Below are positions 43,486 to 54,153 of a stretch of DNA of 64,000 nt, in pieces. Under the pieces are notes generated by a model that was given only the letters and a program-made list of their open reading frames with translations, was not told where the DNA came from and did not search any database. The stretch spans positions 2,340,655 to 2,404,654 of the forward strand of contig NZ_ATTE01000001.1 in NCBI RefSeq assembly GCF_000419525.1. The letters run 5' to 3'. The translations under genes were made by a program, and so were the position numbers. This stretch comes from Leucothrix mucor DSM 2157 (lineage in GTDB: Bacteria; Pseudomonadota; Gammaproteobacteria; Thiotrichales; Thiotrichaceae). Positions within the stretch are counted from its first letter, which is position 1; each line of letters opens with the position of its first letter.

Positions 43486-43562
43486 TGGTCGGGACGGCAG
43501 GATTCGAACCTACGACCCCCACACCCCCAGTGTGGTGCGCTACCAGACTGCGCTACGCCCCG
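43486..43562 (-). tRNA. tRNA-Pro (anticodon GGG)
   Basis: 77 nt on the minus strand including an encoded CCA end. The acceptor stem begins CGGGGCG, the T arm contains GGTTCGAATCC, and the anticodon stem CCACA/TGTGG frames the loop CTGGGGG, anticodon GGG. The unpaired leading C and the D-loop GCGCAGTCTGGTAGCGC are typical of proline tRNAs. A terminator follows at 43436-43460. Confidence 0.96.
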
Positions 43563-43736
43563 AATCAGAGCGCAGTAGAATAACCGAACTCACCCGAAAT
43601 AAAAAGGAATTAATACAGGGATCAGGACTTAAAATACCACTTATCCGAATCTGTCCCGTTAATCACGGTTTAACAGGACAAAACAAACGATCGCACTCAT
43701 TATCTAGCTAATAATAAAACAAAATGAGGTCATCCA

Positions 43737-44615
43737 GTGATTTTCACGGTAGACGTAGAGGATTGGGCACAGTCCGTACTTGATCGTAGCAACCCAGTAT
43801 CCGACCGTGTGCTGCACAGCACTCATAAAGTCATGGACATTTTAGCGACCAATGACACCAAGGCAACCTTCTTCACCTTGGGCAATGTTGCAGAAAAATA
43901 CCCGGAGCTCATCCGTCGCATGGCTGATGAAGGCCATGAAGTCGCCTCGCACGGTTATTCTCATACCAATATACATGCCATGAGCCCACAACAAATGATG
44001 GAAGACATCACGCGTTCGGTGAATGTGCTGGAACAAGCAGGCGGACAAAAAGTGATTGGCTTCAGAGCGCCTAATTTTTCAATTCGTGAGCACTTGTTCG
44101 TACCCTACTGCGAAGCGCTGGCGGCAAACGGCATTCGTTACGACTCTTCCCTGTTCCCAATGAAGGTCATCAAATATGGCATTGAGAAGAAATACGATTT
44201 AAGCGTGTTTGAAGAGTTTGGAATTGATGAGTATTACCTAAGCTATATCAAGATAGCAGGTTACAAGCTGCCCTACTTCGGCGGTGGCTATTTCAGGCTA
44301 TCACCCTATTTAATGACACAAGCGCTCTGTAAAGACTTACCCGAGTCCTCAGTGTTCTATATGCACCCTTATGAAGTGGATGTCGGTGAAATGCAGGCGG
44401 TTAAACAAAACTATGGGGATATCCCATTGAAATGGCGACTGAGTCAGTTTTCAGGTCGTGGCGGTATTCCATCAAAACTTCAGCGTTTGATTAGAGATTA
44501 CGACATGATGTCATTTAGGGATGGTTATTATGCGGGAGATGACACTATCAAACTGCGTAAGGCTAAGTCTGAATCACACGATCTAAAAGGCTTTTCGCAG
44601 CTCTCGGCGCAATAG
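43737..44615 (+). CDS. Polysaccharide deacetylase, PEP-CTERM/exosortase-associated type
   Basis: 292 residues, NodB-like fold. IFTVDVEDWAQ carries the catalytic Asp pair, ASHGYSHTNIH the zinc-binding histidines, and VIGFRAPNFSI the conserved Arg. DVEDW at the very N-terminus and the C-terminal SVFYMHPYEVD match the DUF3473-containing deacetylases often linked to XrtA exosortase and exopolysaccharide loci, although no such locus is adjacent. The start is GTG at 43737 with GAGG about 12 bases upstream. Its last 33 bases overlap the 3' end of fadD on the other strand. Confidence 0.88.
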   Translation: MIFTVDVEDWAQSVLDRSNPVSDRVLHSTHKVMDILATNDTKATFFTLGNVAEKYPELIRRMADEGHEVASHGYSHTNIHAMSPQQMMEDITRSVNVLEQAGGQKVIGFRAPNFSIREHLFVPYCEALAANGIRYDSSLFPMKVIKYGIEKKYDLSVFEEFGIDEYYLSYIKIAGYKLPYFGGGYFRLSPYLMTQALCKDLPESSVFYMHPYEVDVGEMQAVKQNYGDIPLKWRLSQFSGRGGIPSKLQRLIRDYDMMSFRDGYYAGDDTIKLRKAKSESHDLKGFSQLSAQ

Positions 44616-46268
44616 GTTGCCGGTTTTATCGCGTGGCAGGCGGTCTACAAACTCAATATGTTTAGGGCATTTGTAGCCGCTGAGTTTGCCTCGGCAGAAA
44701 TTCATCAGCACTAACTCATCAGACTCAAAGCCTTTCTTAGTCACCACAAAAAGCTTTACCGCCTCACCGGAGCGGTCATCGGGCACGGCAATCACCGCCG
44801 CATCTTCGACACTTTCATGGGTTTTAACCAAGCTTTCAATTTCGGTGGGATACACGACAAATCCAGACACATTCACAATGTCGCGAATCCGGTCGATTAC
44901 CCGCACATAGCCATTGGGGCACATTTCAGCCACATCGCCGGTACGAAACCAACCATCTTTCGTTAGAGCATAAGCGGTGGTTTCCGGCTTACGCCAGTAG
45001 CCCAACATGATTTGCGGCCCTTTGACCCACACTTCACCTGGCCGGTTCGGGCCAAGCTCATTGCCACTTAAATCACGGATAGAGACTTCAGTTGATGGTA
45101 AGGGCAACCCTAAAAAGCCATTGTACTTCGGCAAGTTCATTGGATTAATGGTGATCGCAGGCGATGCTTCAGTCATGCCATAGCTCTCAATCAGCGGCAT
45201 TCCGGTGAGGTGCGCCCACTCTTTGGCCAAGCCTTTATTCATCGCCATGCCGCCAGTGAGTGAAACTTTCAGATGACTAAAGTCGACTCTGGAAATATCG
45301 GGTGCCAGCATTAACTGCTGATAAAAAGTCCCGACCCCCACCAATACCGAAAAGCGATTCTCGGAGAGTACTTTCACTGTCTCTTTGCTGTCTTGCCCGT
45401 TAACCAATAATAGATTGCAGGCACCGATCTTGATCGCATACAGCAAGTTACAGGTAAGCCCGAAGATGTGGTACATCGGCAGCACAGTAACCATCGTCTC
45501 AGCACCCGCCACTAAATCGCCGGAAGCCCAAGCCGAACCTTGCAACACATTCGCCACCAGGTTCTGATGACTAAGCATAACCCCTTTAGGAACGCCCTCG
45601 GTGCCACTGGTATATTGCAGCAGCGCAAGGTCTTCGGGGTGGATAACCGGATCAGCGTACAGCCTGCGACTGTATCGAACGGTCTTACAAAATGAGATGG
45701 AGCCCTTAAGGCTAAACGGTGGCACCAGGCCTGACAGCCATTTGTGCTGAAAGTTGATTGCGGTGCCTTTGATCGGCCCGAGCAAATCACCAACCTGCGT
45801 GGTAATCACAAACTCAATTGGTGTTTCTTCAACCACGTTCGACAATTTGCGAGCGCAGTCTTCGATGACGATAATCGCGCGGCAGCCAGAGTCGGTTAAT
45901 TGGTAGCGAAGCTCGCGCTGACTGGATAATGGGTCACAGTTTACAACAACCAGCCCAGCACGAATGATGGCAAAGAATGCAACCGGATATTGCAGGATGT
46001 TTGGCATCATCAGGCCAACGCGGTCGCCCTGCTTTAAGTCCAGTTCGCCCACCAAATAGCTCGCCAGATTACGACTCAGCGTATCCAGTTTGCTAAAACT
46101 CATTGTTTTGCCCAGACTGACTAGTGCGGTTTTATTCGCATAGCGCTCAGAACTACGGCGAAATAAATCCGCAAGGGACGTATATTCCCCTAGATCTATC
46201 TCTGCCGGTACACCGTCCGGATATTCGTTGAGCCAACCTTTCTTCAAGCGATTGTCATCCATTGCCAA
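44583..46268 (-). CDS. fadD: Long-chain fatty acid--CoA ligase FadD-like
   Basis: 561 residues, the length of FadD. It adenylates fatty acids and transfers them to CoA for beta-oxidation. The AMP-binding motif LQYTSGTEGVPKGVMLSHQNL (written in two pieces LQYTSGTEGVPKG and VMLSHQNL), GMTEASPAI, GWFRTGDVAEM and the final lysine region PRDKTGNLLRRELR are all present. The opening KKGWLNEYPDGVPAEIDLGEY is typical of FadD. The 3' end overlaps the deacetylase gene tail to tail. A hairpin (46286-46305) separates it from pmbA upstream. Confidence 0.92.
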   Translation of the reverse strand: MAMDDNRLKKGWLNEYPDGVPAEIDLGEYTSLADLFRRSSERYANKTALVSLGKTMSFSKLDTLSRNLASYLVGELDLKQGDRVGLMMPNILQYPVAFFAIIRAGLVVVNCDPLSSQRELRYQLTDSGCRAIIVIEDCARKLSNVVEETPIEFVITTQVGDLLGPIKGTAINFQHKWLSGLVPPFSLKGSISFCKTVRYSRRLYADPVIHPEDLALLQYTSGTEGVPKGVMLSHQNLVANVLQGSAWASGDLVAGAETMVTVLPMYHIFGLTCNLLYAIKIGACNLLLVNGQDSKETVKVLSENRFSVLVGVGTFYQQLMLAPDISRVDFSHLKVSLTGGMAMNKGLAKEWAHLTGMPLIESYGMTEASPAITINPMNLPKYNGFLGLPLPSTEVSIRDLSGNELGPNRPGEVWVKGPQIMLGYWRKPETTAYALTKDGWFRTGDVAEMCPNGYVRVIDRIRDIVNVSGFVVYPTEIESLVKTHESVEDAAVIAVPDDRSGEAVKLFVVTKKGFESDELVLMNFCRGKLSGYKCPKHIEFVDRLPRDKTGNLLRRELRKAF

Positions 46269-46285
46269 GCTTGCATAATTAAATT

Positions 46286-46305
46286 CCCGTGCAGTCCTGC
46301 GCGGG
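46286..46305 (-). terminator. Hairpin between pmbA and fadD, possible terminator
   Basis: CCCGTGCAG and CTGCGCGGG pair (one G-T) around a tiny loop; in minus-strand RNA the sequence after it is AATTTAATTAT. It could end the tldD-pmbA transcript ahead of fadD. The U-run is weak. Confidence 0.45.
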
Positions 46306-46327
46306 TTAAAATACCAAGACTACCGAC

Positions 46328-47671
46328 TTACTCGCCGGAAATCATCATATTTTCTACCAAAATCGAACCCGTGCGAGTGCCCAGTCTCGGATCAAGATCA
46401 TTACCCACGGCCACAATATTGCGCAACATTTCGCTCAAATTGCCGGCGATGGTAATTTCTTCAACCGGATATTGGATCTTACCGCCCTCAACCCAAAAGC
46501 CTGCAGCGCCCCGTGAGTAGTCACCGGTAATGCCATTAATGCCACTACCGATTAGCTCGGTTACCAGCAAACCGGTATCCATTAACGCCAGCATTTCATC
46601 GAAGTTCTGCCCGGTAGAGTCCACAGTCAGGTTGTGTAGGCCACTGGCGTTACCGGTTGTTTGCATACCCAGCTTACGCGCTGAATAGCTAGCAAGAATG
46701 TAAGACTCTACAATACCGTTACGCACAATATCCTTTTCACGGGTGGCAACCCCTTCAGCATCAAAGGCCGCACTGCGCATGCCCCTTGGAATGAAGGGCT
46801 GCTCATACAAATTGATAAACTCTGGAAATACTTGCGTACCCAAGCTATCAACCAAAAAGCTAGCTTTGCGGTATAAGGAGCCACCCTGAATTGCAGAGGT
46901 GAAATGCCCAATCAAGCCGCTGGCTAGTGGTGGTATGTACATCACCGGAGCCTGTCGGCTGGTTAGCTTTTTAGCACCCAAACGACTTAAGGTTTCTTCT
47001 GCGGCTTTACGGCCCACATACTCTGGCGTTAGCAACTGATCGGCAATTCGTGAGCTGGAATACCAGTGGTCACGCTGCATGGCATCCGAACCCGGATTTT
47101 TGGCAATCACCGAACAGCTCAACGAGTGCGAGCTGGACGCATTTACCGCCGCAAAGCCATGTGTATTGGCATAAGCACTTAAGCCACTGTAAGTCGTGAC
47201 GCTCGCGCCATCGGAGTTACTGATCCGAGGATCATACTCACGGGCACTGTTTTCACACAAGATCGCTTTTTCAATCGCAGCGTCTGCGGTGATATCCCAA
47301 GGATGATACAAGTCCAGATCCGGCAAATAAGTTGCCATTAGCTCTGCATCTGCCAAGCCCAGACAATCATCTTCCGAGGTGTATTTGGCGATATTACACG
47401 CTGCACGTACGGCATCGCGAATCGCATCTTCCGATAAGTCACCCGTACTAGCAGAGCCTTGGCGATGACCAAAATACACCGTCAGGCCTAAGCCTTGATC
47501 GCGGTGATATTCCAACTTATCAATTTCTGCCATGCGTACATCGACCGATAAGCCATCACCCGTACTAACACCTGCAGCTGCGCTAGTAGCACCCTGACGT
47601 TTCGCTTCTTCCAGTACAAAACCAGAGAGCTCTAATAAGGATTTTTTACGTGCTTCAAGTGTCATAGTCAT
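46328..47671 (-). CDS. pmbA: Metalloprotease subunit PmbA/TldE
   Basis: 447 residues. TldD and TldE (PmbA) form a heteromeric protease known for microcin B17 maturation and CcdA degradation. This is the non-zinc subunit: [40 protein letters not shown] (in parts) at the N-terminus and [21 protein letters not shown] with [14 protein letters not shown] at the C-terminus. It overlaps the tldD stop by 4 bp, which fits production of the pair together. Confidence 0.94.
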   Translation of the reverse strand: MTMTLEARKKSLLELSGFVLEEAKRQGATSAAAGVSTGDGLSVDVRMAEIDKLEYHRDQGLGLTVYFGHRQGSASTGDLSEDAIRDAVRAACNIAKYTSEDDCLGLADAELMATYLPDLDLYHPWDITADAAIEKAILCENSAREYDPRISNSDGASVTTYSGLSAYANTHGFAAVNASSSHSLSCSVIAKNPGSDAMQRDHWYSSSRIADQLLTPEYVGRKAAEETLSRLGAKKLTSRQAPVMYIPPLASGLIGHFTSAIQGGSLYRKASFLVDSLGTQVFPEFINLYEQPFIPRGMRSAAFDAEGVATREKDIVRNGIVESYILASYSARKLGMQTTGNASGLHNLTVDSTGQNFDEMLALMDTGLLVTELIGSGINGITGDYSRGAAGFWVEGGKIQYPVEEITIAGNLSEMLRNIVAVGNDLDPRLGTRTGSILVENMMISGE

Positions 47672-49110
47672 CCTGCTGTACCACCTACTGTCACGCCATC
47701 AATTTTTAAGGTTGGCTGCCCAACACCGACTGGCACACTTTGGCCTGCTTTACCGCAAACGCCAACGCCCTTATCCAGTTGCAAGTCATTACCGATCATA
47801 CTGATGCGGTTCATGACTTCAGGGCCATTCCCAATCAGGGTTGCGCCTTTAACCGGACGGGTGATTTTTCCATTCTCAATCAAATAAGCTTCAGAGGCCG
47901 AAAACACAAATTTACCGGAAGTAATATCCACCTGACCGCCACCAAAATTCACGGCATACAAACCGTTTTTGACCGAGGCCAGAATTTCTTCCGGCTCTTT
48001 ATCGCCAGCCAACATATAAGTATTAGTCATGCGTGGCATTGGCAAGCAATCATAGGACTCACGACGGCCATTTCCGGTAGATTCCTGCCCCATCAAACGG
48101 GCATTCATCTTATCCTGCATATAACCTTTCAGGATGCCATCTTCAATCAAGGTTGTGCATTGCGTTGGTGTGCCTTCATCATCAATCGTCAATGAACCAC
48201 GGCGTTCAGCAATGGTTCCGTCATCCACGATAGTGACGCCCTTGGCGGCAACTTGCTCGCCAATTCGACCACTAAACGCAGAGGTGCCTTTACGGTTAAA
48301 ATCACCTTCTAAACCATGGCCAACGGCTTCATGCAGCAAGATACCCGGCCAGCCGCTGCCTAATACCACGACCTGCTCGCCCATTGGCGCATCCACAGCA
48401 TCCAGCTTCATGAGTGCCAAGCGCACAGCCTCATCAACATATTCTTTAACTTTGTCGGCCTGCGTAAAGAAGTCCAGTGCAAAACGACCACCGCCGCCAC
48501 TACCGGCACTTTCACGCTGGCCATCTTTGACAACAATCACAGTGACATTCATGCGCACCATTGGGCGTACATCTGCGCTCAAATGCCCACGATCATCAGC
48601 CACTAAAATGACTTCATGCACTGCGCCAATATTGGCAATTACTTGCTCAACATAAGGGCTAGCCGCACGCGCCAATTTATCTGCCTGATGTAGCAACGCG
48701 ACTTTCTCAGATTCAGTTAAGCTATCCAGCGGATTGGCCGGTGAATACAAGGGTGCAAATGCCGATTGACGAGACCAAGCATTAACGCGTCCGCTTTGAC
48801 CGCCACGGCTGATGGCTGAGGCAGATTTAGCCGATGCCATTAAGGCATCCAGACTAATTTCATCCGAGTAGGAAAAACCAGTCTTCTCACCACTGACTGA
48901 GCGTAAGCCGACGCCTTGGCTGATACTGTAACTACCGGATTTAATAATCCCGTCTTCAAGCGTCCAGCCTTCTGAACGTTTGGATTGAAAGTATAGGTCA
49001 GCCAAGTCGCATTTTGGCCCGACTAATTCAGCGAATACCTGATCCAAGCGGGCTGTATCCAGCCCATAAGGCGTTAGCAGCGTCGCTTCTGCCACTTCCA
49101 TTAAACTCAT
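47668..49110 (-). CDS. tldD: Metalloprotease TldD
   Basis: 480 residues. Zinc-containing partner of PmbA. The HExxH-like metal motif is in [18 protein letters not shown], and the C-terminal [27 protein letters not shown] (in parts) is conserved. Translationally coupled to pmbA. It stands downstream of rng, with a 54-bp gap, in the conserved maf-rng-tldD neighbourhood of gammaproteobacteria. Confidence 0.95.
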   Translation of the reverse strand: MSLMEVAEATLLTPYGLDTARLDQVFAELVGPKCDLADLYFQSKRSEGWTLEDGIIKSGSYSISQGVGLRSVSGEKTGFSYSDEISLDALMASAKSASAISRGGQSGRVNAWSRQSAFAPLYSPANPLDSLTESEKVALLHQADKLARAASPYVEQVIANIGAVHEVILVADDRGHLSADVRPMVRMNVTVIVVKDGQRESAGSGGGGRFALDFFTQADKVKEYVDEAVRLALMKLDAVDAPMGEQVVVLGSGWPGILLHEAVGHGLEGDFNRKGTSAFSGRIGEQVAAKGVTIVDDGTIAERRGSLTIDDEGTPTQCTTLIEDGILKGYMQDKMNARLMGQESTGNGRRESYDCLPMPRMTNTYMLAGDKEPEEILASVKNGLYAVNFGGGQVDITSGKFVFSASEAYLIENGKITRPVKGATLIGNGPEVMNRISMIGNDLQLDKGVGVCGKAGQSVPVGVGQPTLKIDGVTVGGTAG

Positions 49111-49164
49111 ATTATTGACCTTTCATGCCTGCGCATGCTTGGTGTGTGATTAATTACTATGGGG

Positions 49165-50655
49165 TCAGATCAGCACAACATCAAACTGTTCTTGTGTGTA
49201 AAGTGCCTCAACCTGAAAGCGAATGGGTTTGCCAATAAATTCCTGCAACTCGGCCAAACTCTCGGACTCTTCATCCAGAAACAAATCCACCACTTCCTGA
49301 GAGGCCAGCACTAATAACTCTTTAGCATCAAACTGGCGCGCCTCCCGCGAGATTTCACGGAAGATTTCATAGCAGACTGTGACCGCCGTTTTTACAAAGC
49401 CACGCCCTTCGCACATCTCGCAAGGCTCGCACAAAGTTTGCAGCAAGCTTTCGCGGGTGCGTTTGCGGGTCATTTCTACCAAGCCCAATGACGACACGCC
49501 ACTGACTGCCGTTTTCGCAGGGTCTTTAACTAGCAGACGCTCCATTGCGCTAATCACCTGCGCTTTGTGATCTTCGGTCTGCATATCAATAAAGTCGAGA
49601 ATGATAATGCCGCCAAGATTACGCAAGCGCACTTGTTTAGCGATGCCTTGCGCCGCTTCCAGATTGGTTTTGAAAATCGTTTCTTCCAGATTGCGATGTC
49701 CGACATAGCCGCCGGTATTCACATCAATGGTGGTCATCGCTTCGGTCTGGTCAATGATCAGGTAGCCACCGGATTTAAGCTGCACTTTGCGCTTAAGGGC
49801 TTTTTGAATGTCATCCTCAACGCCGTGGAGATCAAAAATCGGGCGCTCACCGGGGTAATGCTCAATCTTAGTTTCCAGCTCTGGGATATAGGTGTGGCAA
49901 AACTCAGTCAGTGCCAGCACAGTTTCTCGCGAGTCCACTAGGATCTTCTTAATATCCTCACTCACCACATCCCGCAAAATGCGCTTGGCTAGCGGCAAAT
50001 CGGAATACAGTTGAGCGATGGTTTTGGATTGGCTGGCACGCTGCTGTACTTTGTTCCAGACACGATGCAAAAAGCGCATATCTGAGCGCAAAGCGGCCTC
50101 GGTAATGCCTTCTGCCACGGTGCGCACAATAAAGCCAAACTGATGGCCTTCTTCTTCACGAATTTGAATCACTAACTGCTTTAAGCGCTGACGCTCAGCG
50201 TCTGATTCAATTTTGCTGGAAACACCAATGGTTGAAGTATCCGGCATCAAGACCAGATAGCGAGAGGGAATGGTGGCATAAGTGGTTAGACGAGCACCTT
50301 TAGTGCCCAGCGGCTCTTTCACCACTTGCACCATTACCTGGCTGCCTTCCTGCAAAATCTGATTGATCTTACGCGGGGCTAAATCTTCATCTGGCGAGTC
50401 GCCACTAAGCAAATCTTTATTGCGAAACGAGAGGTCTGAGGCATGTAAAAAAGCCGCCTTACCGAGACCAATGTCGATAAATGCGGCTTCCATGCCGGGG
50501 AGCACCCGACTCACCCGACCGTTATAAATATTGCCGACAATACCTTGGTGCGCATTGCGCTCAACCAGTATCTCTTCCAGCGCGCCATTATCGGTCAAAG
50601 CTACCCGACATTCCTGCGGGGTAACATTAATTAGTATTTCTGCACTCAAAATCAA
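49165..50655 (-). CDS. rng: Ribonuclease G
   Basis: 496 residues. Endonuclease for 16S rRNA 5' maturation and some mRNA decay. S1 domain near the N-terminus (GIVGNIYNGRVSRVLPGMEAAFIDIGLGKAAFLHASD in parts), RNase E/G catalytic aspartates in TEAMTTIDVNTGGYVG and GGIIILDFIDM, and the CEPCEMCEGRGF cysteines (zinc-link region). Lacks the long C-terminal arm of RNase E. Starts 7 bp after maf. Confidence 0.96.
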   Translation of the reverse strand: MILSAEILINVTPQECRVALTDNGALEEILVERNAHQGIVGNIYNGRVSRVLPGMEAAFIDIGLGKAAFLHASDLSFRNKDLLSGDSPDEDLAPRKINQILQEGSQVMVQVVKEPLGTKGARLTTYATIPSRYLVLMPDTSTIGVSSKIESDAERQRLKQLVIQIREEEGHQFGFIVRTVAEGITEAALRSDMRFLHRVWNKVQQRASQSKTIAQLYSDLPLAKRILRDVVSEDIKKILVDSRETVLALTEFCHTYIPELETKIEHYPGERPIFDLHGVEDDIQKALKRKVQLKSGGYLIIDQTEAMTTIDVNTGGYVGHRNLEETIFKTNLEAAQGIAKQVRLRNLGGIIILDFIDMQTEDHKAQVISAMERLLVKDPAKTAVSGVSSLGLVEMTRKRTRESLLQTLCEPCEMCEGRGFVKTAVTVCYEIFREISREARQFDAKELLVLASQEVVDLFLDEESESLAELQEFIGKPIRFQVEALYTQEQFDVVLI

Positions 50656-50662
50656 CCGCCTG

Positions 50663-51286
50663 TTATTCTGTAATTGAGGGTTTCTCCAGTCCTGAATTGC
50701 CGCTTAAGCACGACAGACCAGCTCGCTCTAATAATTGTGCCGTCTCAAACAGAGGCAAGCCCATGATGCCGGAATAGGAGCCTTGAATCTGTTCGATGAA
50801 AATAGCTGCCCGCCCCTGAATGGCGTAGGCGCCGGCTTTGTCTTGTGGCTCACCGGTCTGCCAGTAAGCGACGATTTCAGCCGGATCGAGTGTGCGAAAT
50901 TTTACCCGACTAATGCAGGTTTGCTGAAAGCAGCATTGCTGATATACAACTGCAACTGAGGTGTGAATCTCATGCCAGTTGCCTGACATCTCCATCAGCA
51001 TGCGCTCAGCATCGACAAAATCAACGGGTTTTAATAGCACGTTGCCATTGAGCAAGCCAACCGTGTCGGAGCCTAAAACCGGCAAGTCGCCTCCGGTTTC
51101 AGCTGCGCCTTGCCACGCTTTTTCAGCAGCGAGGCGCATAACCAAGTCGGTAACGGATTCGCCCTCACGGGGCGTTTCATCGATATCCACGGGGTGAATA
51201 CGATGTGACACTGCAATCTGATTAAGCAACTCACTACGCCGTGGCGATGCGGATGCCAGAATCAACTCTGAGATGGGTTGGTTCAT
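50663..51286 (-). CDS. maf: Maf-like nucleoside-triphosphate pyrophosphatase
   Basis: 207 residues. Hydrolyses non-canonical or excess NTPs (dTTP/UTP-type specificity in the YhdE group). ILASASPRRSELLNQI is the Maf signature, followed by DIDETPREGE, VLGSDTVGLLNG and GAYAIQGRAAIFIEQIQGSYSGIMGLPLFET (in parts). It lies between rlmH and rng with gaps of 2 and 7 bp. The C-terminal 25 residues beyond LLERAGL are variable. Confidence 0.94.
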   Translation of the reverse strand: MNQPISELILASASPRRSELLNQIAVSHRIHPVDIDETPREGESVTDLVMRLAAEKAWQGAAETGGDLPVLGSDTVGLLNGNVLLKPVDFVDAERMLMEMSGNWHEIHTSVAVVYQQCCFQQTCISRVKFRTLDPAEIVAYWQTGEPQDKAGAYAIQGRAAIFIEQIQGSYSGIMGLPLFETAQLLERAGLSCLSGNSGLEKPSITE

Positions 51287-51288
51287 GC

Positions 51289-51762
51289 TTATCCTGCCCG
51301 GTGATAGGGGTGGTTTTCGGTAATCGTAAAGGCGCGATATAACTGCTCTGCCACAATCACCCTAACCATCGGATGGGGAAAGGTCAAATTTGACAATGAC
51401 CAATGCTCATCAACCCGCTTTATGAGTTCCTGCGTTAAGCCGTCAGGCCCGCCGATGATCAAGGCAATGTCCGGACCTTGCATCATCCAGTCCTGCAAAC
51501 GCTCTGCCAGCTTTTCGGTGCTCCAGATTTTACCGCGGCCATCCAGCGCCACAACCCGGCAACCGGCTGGCATCGCCTGCATGATCTTATCCGCTTCGCG
51601 GTGCTGAATATCGCCGGTGTTAACATTTTTACCGCGTTTTTCAGGCGCAATTTCTTTTAATATTAAACGGCAATGCGGCGGCATGCGCTGCGCATACTCT
51701 TCGTACCCGGCTTTAACCCAGGCAGGCATGCGATTCCCTACAGCCAGCAGGTGAATATTCAT
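51289..51762 (-). CDS. rlmH: 23S rRNA pseudouridine-1915 N3-methyltransferase RlmH
   Basis: 157 residues, SPOUT family, acts on the large ribosomal subunit with S-adenosylmethionine. The knot residues are in VALDGRGK, LIIGGPDGL and LSNLTFPHPMVRVIVAEQLYRAFTI (in parts), ending in NHPYHRAG as expected. Follows rsfS by 20 bp on the same strand. Confidence 0.96.
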   Translation of the reverse strand: MNIHLLAVGNRMPAWVKAGYEEYAQRMPPHCRLILKEIAPEKRGKNVNTGDIQHREADKIMQAMPAGCRVVALDGRGKIWSTEKLAERLQDWMMQGPDIALIIGGPDGLTQELIKRVDEHWSLSNLTFPHPMVRVIVAEQLYRAFTITENHPYHRAG

Positions 51763-51782
51763 AAACGAAAACCGTTAAAGGT

Positions 51783-52130
51783 TTAAGCTTGGGTCTTCTC
51801 TGAAGCCGGTGTTGGCTCCCAGATTTTCTCCAGCTTGTAGAAGTCGCGAACGTCTGGCAGCATAACGTGAACAATCACATCATTTAAATCTACCAATACC
51901 CACTCACCTTCTGCTTCACCTTCAGAGCCTAAAGGCTCGATACCGGCTTCTTTAACGCGAACTTTTACACTGTTAGCCAGTGATTTCACATGACGTGTGG
52001 AGGTACCACAAGCCAAAATGATGAAGTCGGTCATTGATGATTTGCCGCGAATGTCGATAACATGAATATCTGTCGCTTTCATGTCGTCTAGTGCTTCGCT
52101 CGTTAACGCTACTAATTGATCTAATTCCAT
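51783..52130 (-). CDS. rsfS: Ribosomal silencing factor RsfS
   Basis: 115 residues, binds the L14 protein of the 50S subunit and blocks subunit joining under starvation. IRGKSSMTDFIILACGTSTRHVKSLA and the GSEGEAEGEWVLVDLNDVIVHVML segment (in parts) are the family core. It starts 2 bp after nadD, continuing the nadD-rsfS-rlmH-maf-rng block. Confidence 0.95.
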   Translation of the reverse strand: MELDQLVALTSEALDDMKATDIHVIDIRGKSSMTDFIILACGTSTRHVKSLANSVKVRVKEAGIEPLGSEGEAEGEWVLVDLNDVIVHVMLPDVRDFYKLEKIWEPTPASEKTQA

Positions 52131-52132
52131 TA

Positions 52133-52756
52133 TTACTTTCTATATAAGTTTTGATGCTGAATATAATCATACACCGCATCGGGGAGTAAATAACGAATAC
52201 TTCGTTGCTCCTGCTGCTGATGTCTAATATCGGTTGCCGAAATAGCTAATGCGGTGGTGTCTGTAAAAAACAGCTTACTGGCCGGACTATTGCGCAATTC
52301 TTCGGCATTATCGGTCTGCATAGCTTGTGCCCAAGCTTGCAAAGGTTGCGCAGTATAGTCTGGTCGGCTGGTAACTGCCAGATGTGCGAGCGTTGTTATT
52401 GCTTCCCACTCATGCCAGCTGGTAAATCCCTGAAAGGCATCCAAACCCAAAATCAATACCAGCGGCTCGCTTTCTCCAAGCTCATGGCGCAGTGATCGCA
52501 AGGTATCAACCGTGTAGGAGTAACCCTCGCGCCGCAGTTCGCGGTCATCTGCGATAAAGCGCTCATTGCTGGCAATGGCTAACTCTACCATGGCTAAACG
52601 CTGGTCAGCCGTGGCATCCGGTTGCGACCGGTGCGGTGGGAGTTTTCCGGGAATAAAGCGCACTTGGCTTAGGGATAAAGCCTCGGCCACTTCTTGCGTT
52701 GCCCGCAAGTGCGCAGTATGAATCGGGTCGAAGGTGCCTCCACGCACACCAATCAT
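52133..52756 (-). CDS. nadD: Nicotinate-nucleotide adenylyltransferase NadD
   Basis: 207 residues. Makes nicotinate adenine dinucleotide in NAD synthesis. [17 protein letters not shown] is the nucleotidyltransferase GxFxPxHxxH motif, and [12 protein letters not shown] the C-terminal ISSTxIR motif. It overlaps the end of proA by 4 bp (ATGA). Confidence 0.95.
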   Translation of the reverse strand: MIGVRGGTFDPIHTAHLRATQEVAEALSLSQVRFIPGKLPPHRSQPDATADQRLAMVELAIASNERFIADDRELRREGYSYTVDTLRSLRHELGESEPLVLILGLDAFQGFTSWHEWEAITTLAHLAVTSRPDYTAQPLQAWAQAMQTDNAEELRNSPASKLFFTDTTALAISATDIRHQQQEQRSIRYLLPDAVYDYIQHQNLYRK

Positions 52757-54018
52757 TGGCGAATGTGGCCATCACCCAGCACGATATATTTCAATGAAGT
52801 CAGCCCTTCTAAACCAACTGGCCCACGGGCATGCAGCTTATCAGTACTAATACCAATCTCTGCGCCCAAGCCATATTCAAAGCCATCGGCAAAGCGGGTT
52901 GAGGCATTTACCATCACCGAAGCAGAGTCGACTTCACGTAAGAAGCGACGGGCTTTGGTGTAGTTTTCAGTAACGATACTGTCGGTATGCTGCGAGCTGT
53001 AGGTATTGATGTGCACAATCGCAGCATCCATATCATCCACCACGCGAATCGCTAAGATTGGGGCTAGGTATTCCGTATTCCAATCCGCTTCGGTTGCGAC
53101 TACACAATTTGGAAGAATGTCTCGGCTACGGTCACAGCCGCGCAATTCCACATTATGCTCAGCATAAGCGGCTGCCAGTTTAGGCAAAATGGATTCAGCA
53201 ATCGGTGCAGCGACCAATAAGGTTTCCATGGTATTACAAGTACCATAACGGTGTGTTTTGGAGTTCAGCGCGATGCGAATCGCTTTTTCTTCATCGGCTT
53301 GCTCATCGATAAACACATGGCAAATACCATCCAAATGCTTGATCACTGGAATCAGCGAGTCTTTGCTAACCCGCTCAATCAGGCTTTTGCCACCGCGAGG
53401 GATAATTACATCCACGCTCTCTTTTAAGCGTAGCAACTCACCAACGGCTTCACGGTCAGTGGTTTCAATAACTTGTACGCATTCACCTGGAAGGTCAGCC
53501 ACTTGCAGACCCTGCTGAATACATTCGGCAATCGCTTTATTAGAATGAATCGCTTCGGAACCACCACGCAGAATCGTCGCATTACCTGATTTTAAGCATA
53601 ACGCTGCGGCATCGGCCGTTACATTCGGGCGGGATTCATAAATGATGCCAATAACACCCAAGGGCACACGCATACGCCCAATCTGGATTCCGCTCGGGCG
53701 GTAAGCCATATCTGAAATTTCACCGGCAGGGTCTGCCAATGCCGCAATCTGGCGAATACCTTCAGCCATGGTTGCAATGTTTGCATCGGTTAATGCCAGA
53801 CGATCTAACAGCGCAGCGTCCAATCCTTTAGCGGCACCCGCTTCCAGATCTTTGGCATTTTCAGCTTTAAGATAATCGCCTTTTTCTTCTAACAAGTCGG
53901 CGATCACCAACAGTGCTTTGTTTTTTACAGCGGCTTCGGCAGCCGCCAGAACGGTTGAGGCACGGCGGGCGTTTTGGCCAACTTGCTGCATGTATTCGGC
54001 AATGCTTGCGTGATTCAT
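52753..54018 (-). CDS. proA: Gamma-glutamyl phosphate reductase ProA
   Basis: 421 residues. Reduces gamma-glutamyl phosphate to the semialdehyde in proline synthesis with NADPH. The catalytic Cys is in [48 protein letters not shown] (in parts) and [32 protein letters not shown] (in parts) are conserved. The first gene of the proA-nadD-rsfS-rlmH-maf-rng run; proB is not adjacent. Confidence 0.96.
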   Translation of the reverse strand: MNHASIAEYMQQVGQNARRASTVLAAAEAAVKNKALLVIADLLEEKGDYLKAENAKDLEAGAAKGLDAALLDRLALTDANIATMAEGIRQIAALADPAGEISDMAYRPSGIQIGRMRVPLGVIGIIYESRPNVTADAAALCLKSGNATILRGGSEAIHSNKAIAECIQQGLQVADLPGECVQVIETTDREAVGELLRLKESVDVIIPRGGKSLIERVSKDSLIPVIKHLDGICHVFIDEQADEEKAIRIALNSKTHRYGTCNTMETLLVAAPIAESILPKLAAAYAEHNVELRGCDRSRDILPNCVVATEADWNTEYLAPILAIRVVDDMDAAIVHINTYSSQHTDSIVTENYTKARRFLREVDSASVMVNASTRFADGFEYGLGAEIGISTDKLHARGPVGLEGLTSLKYIVLGDGHIRQ

Positions 54019-54153
54019 GGGTTCCTTGGATAGCTTATTCGTAGCGATATAGTATTTAATTGTGCGAGGGGTTGGTAGTGAAATATTTTTGCCGCCGCTC
54101 TAGTCACTTCACAATAAGCTATTGTTAGCCTGATTTAAGCACCGTTTAGTATG

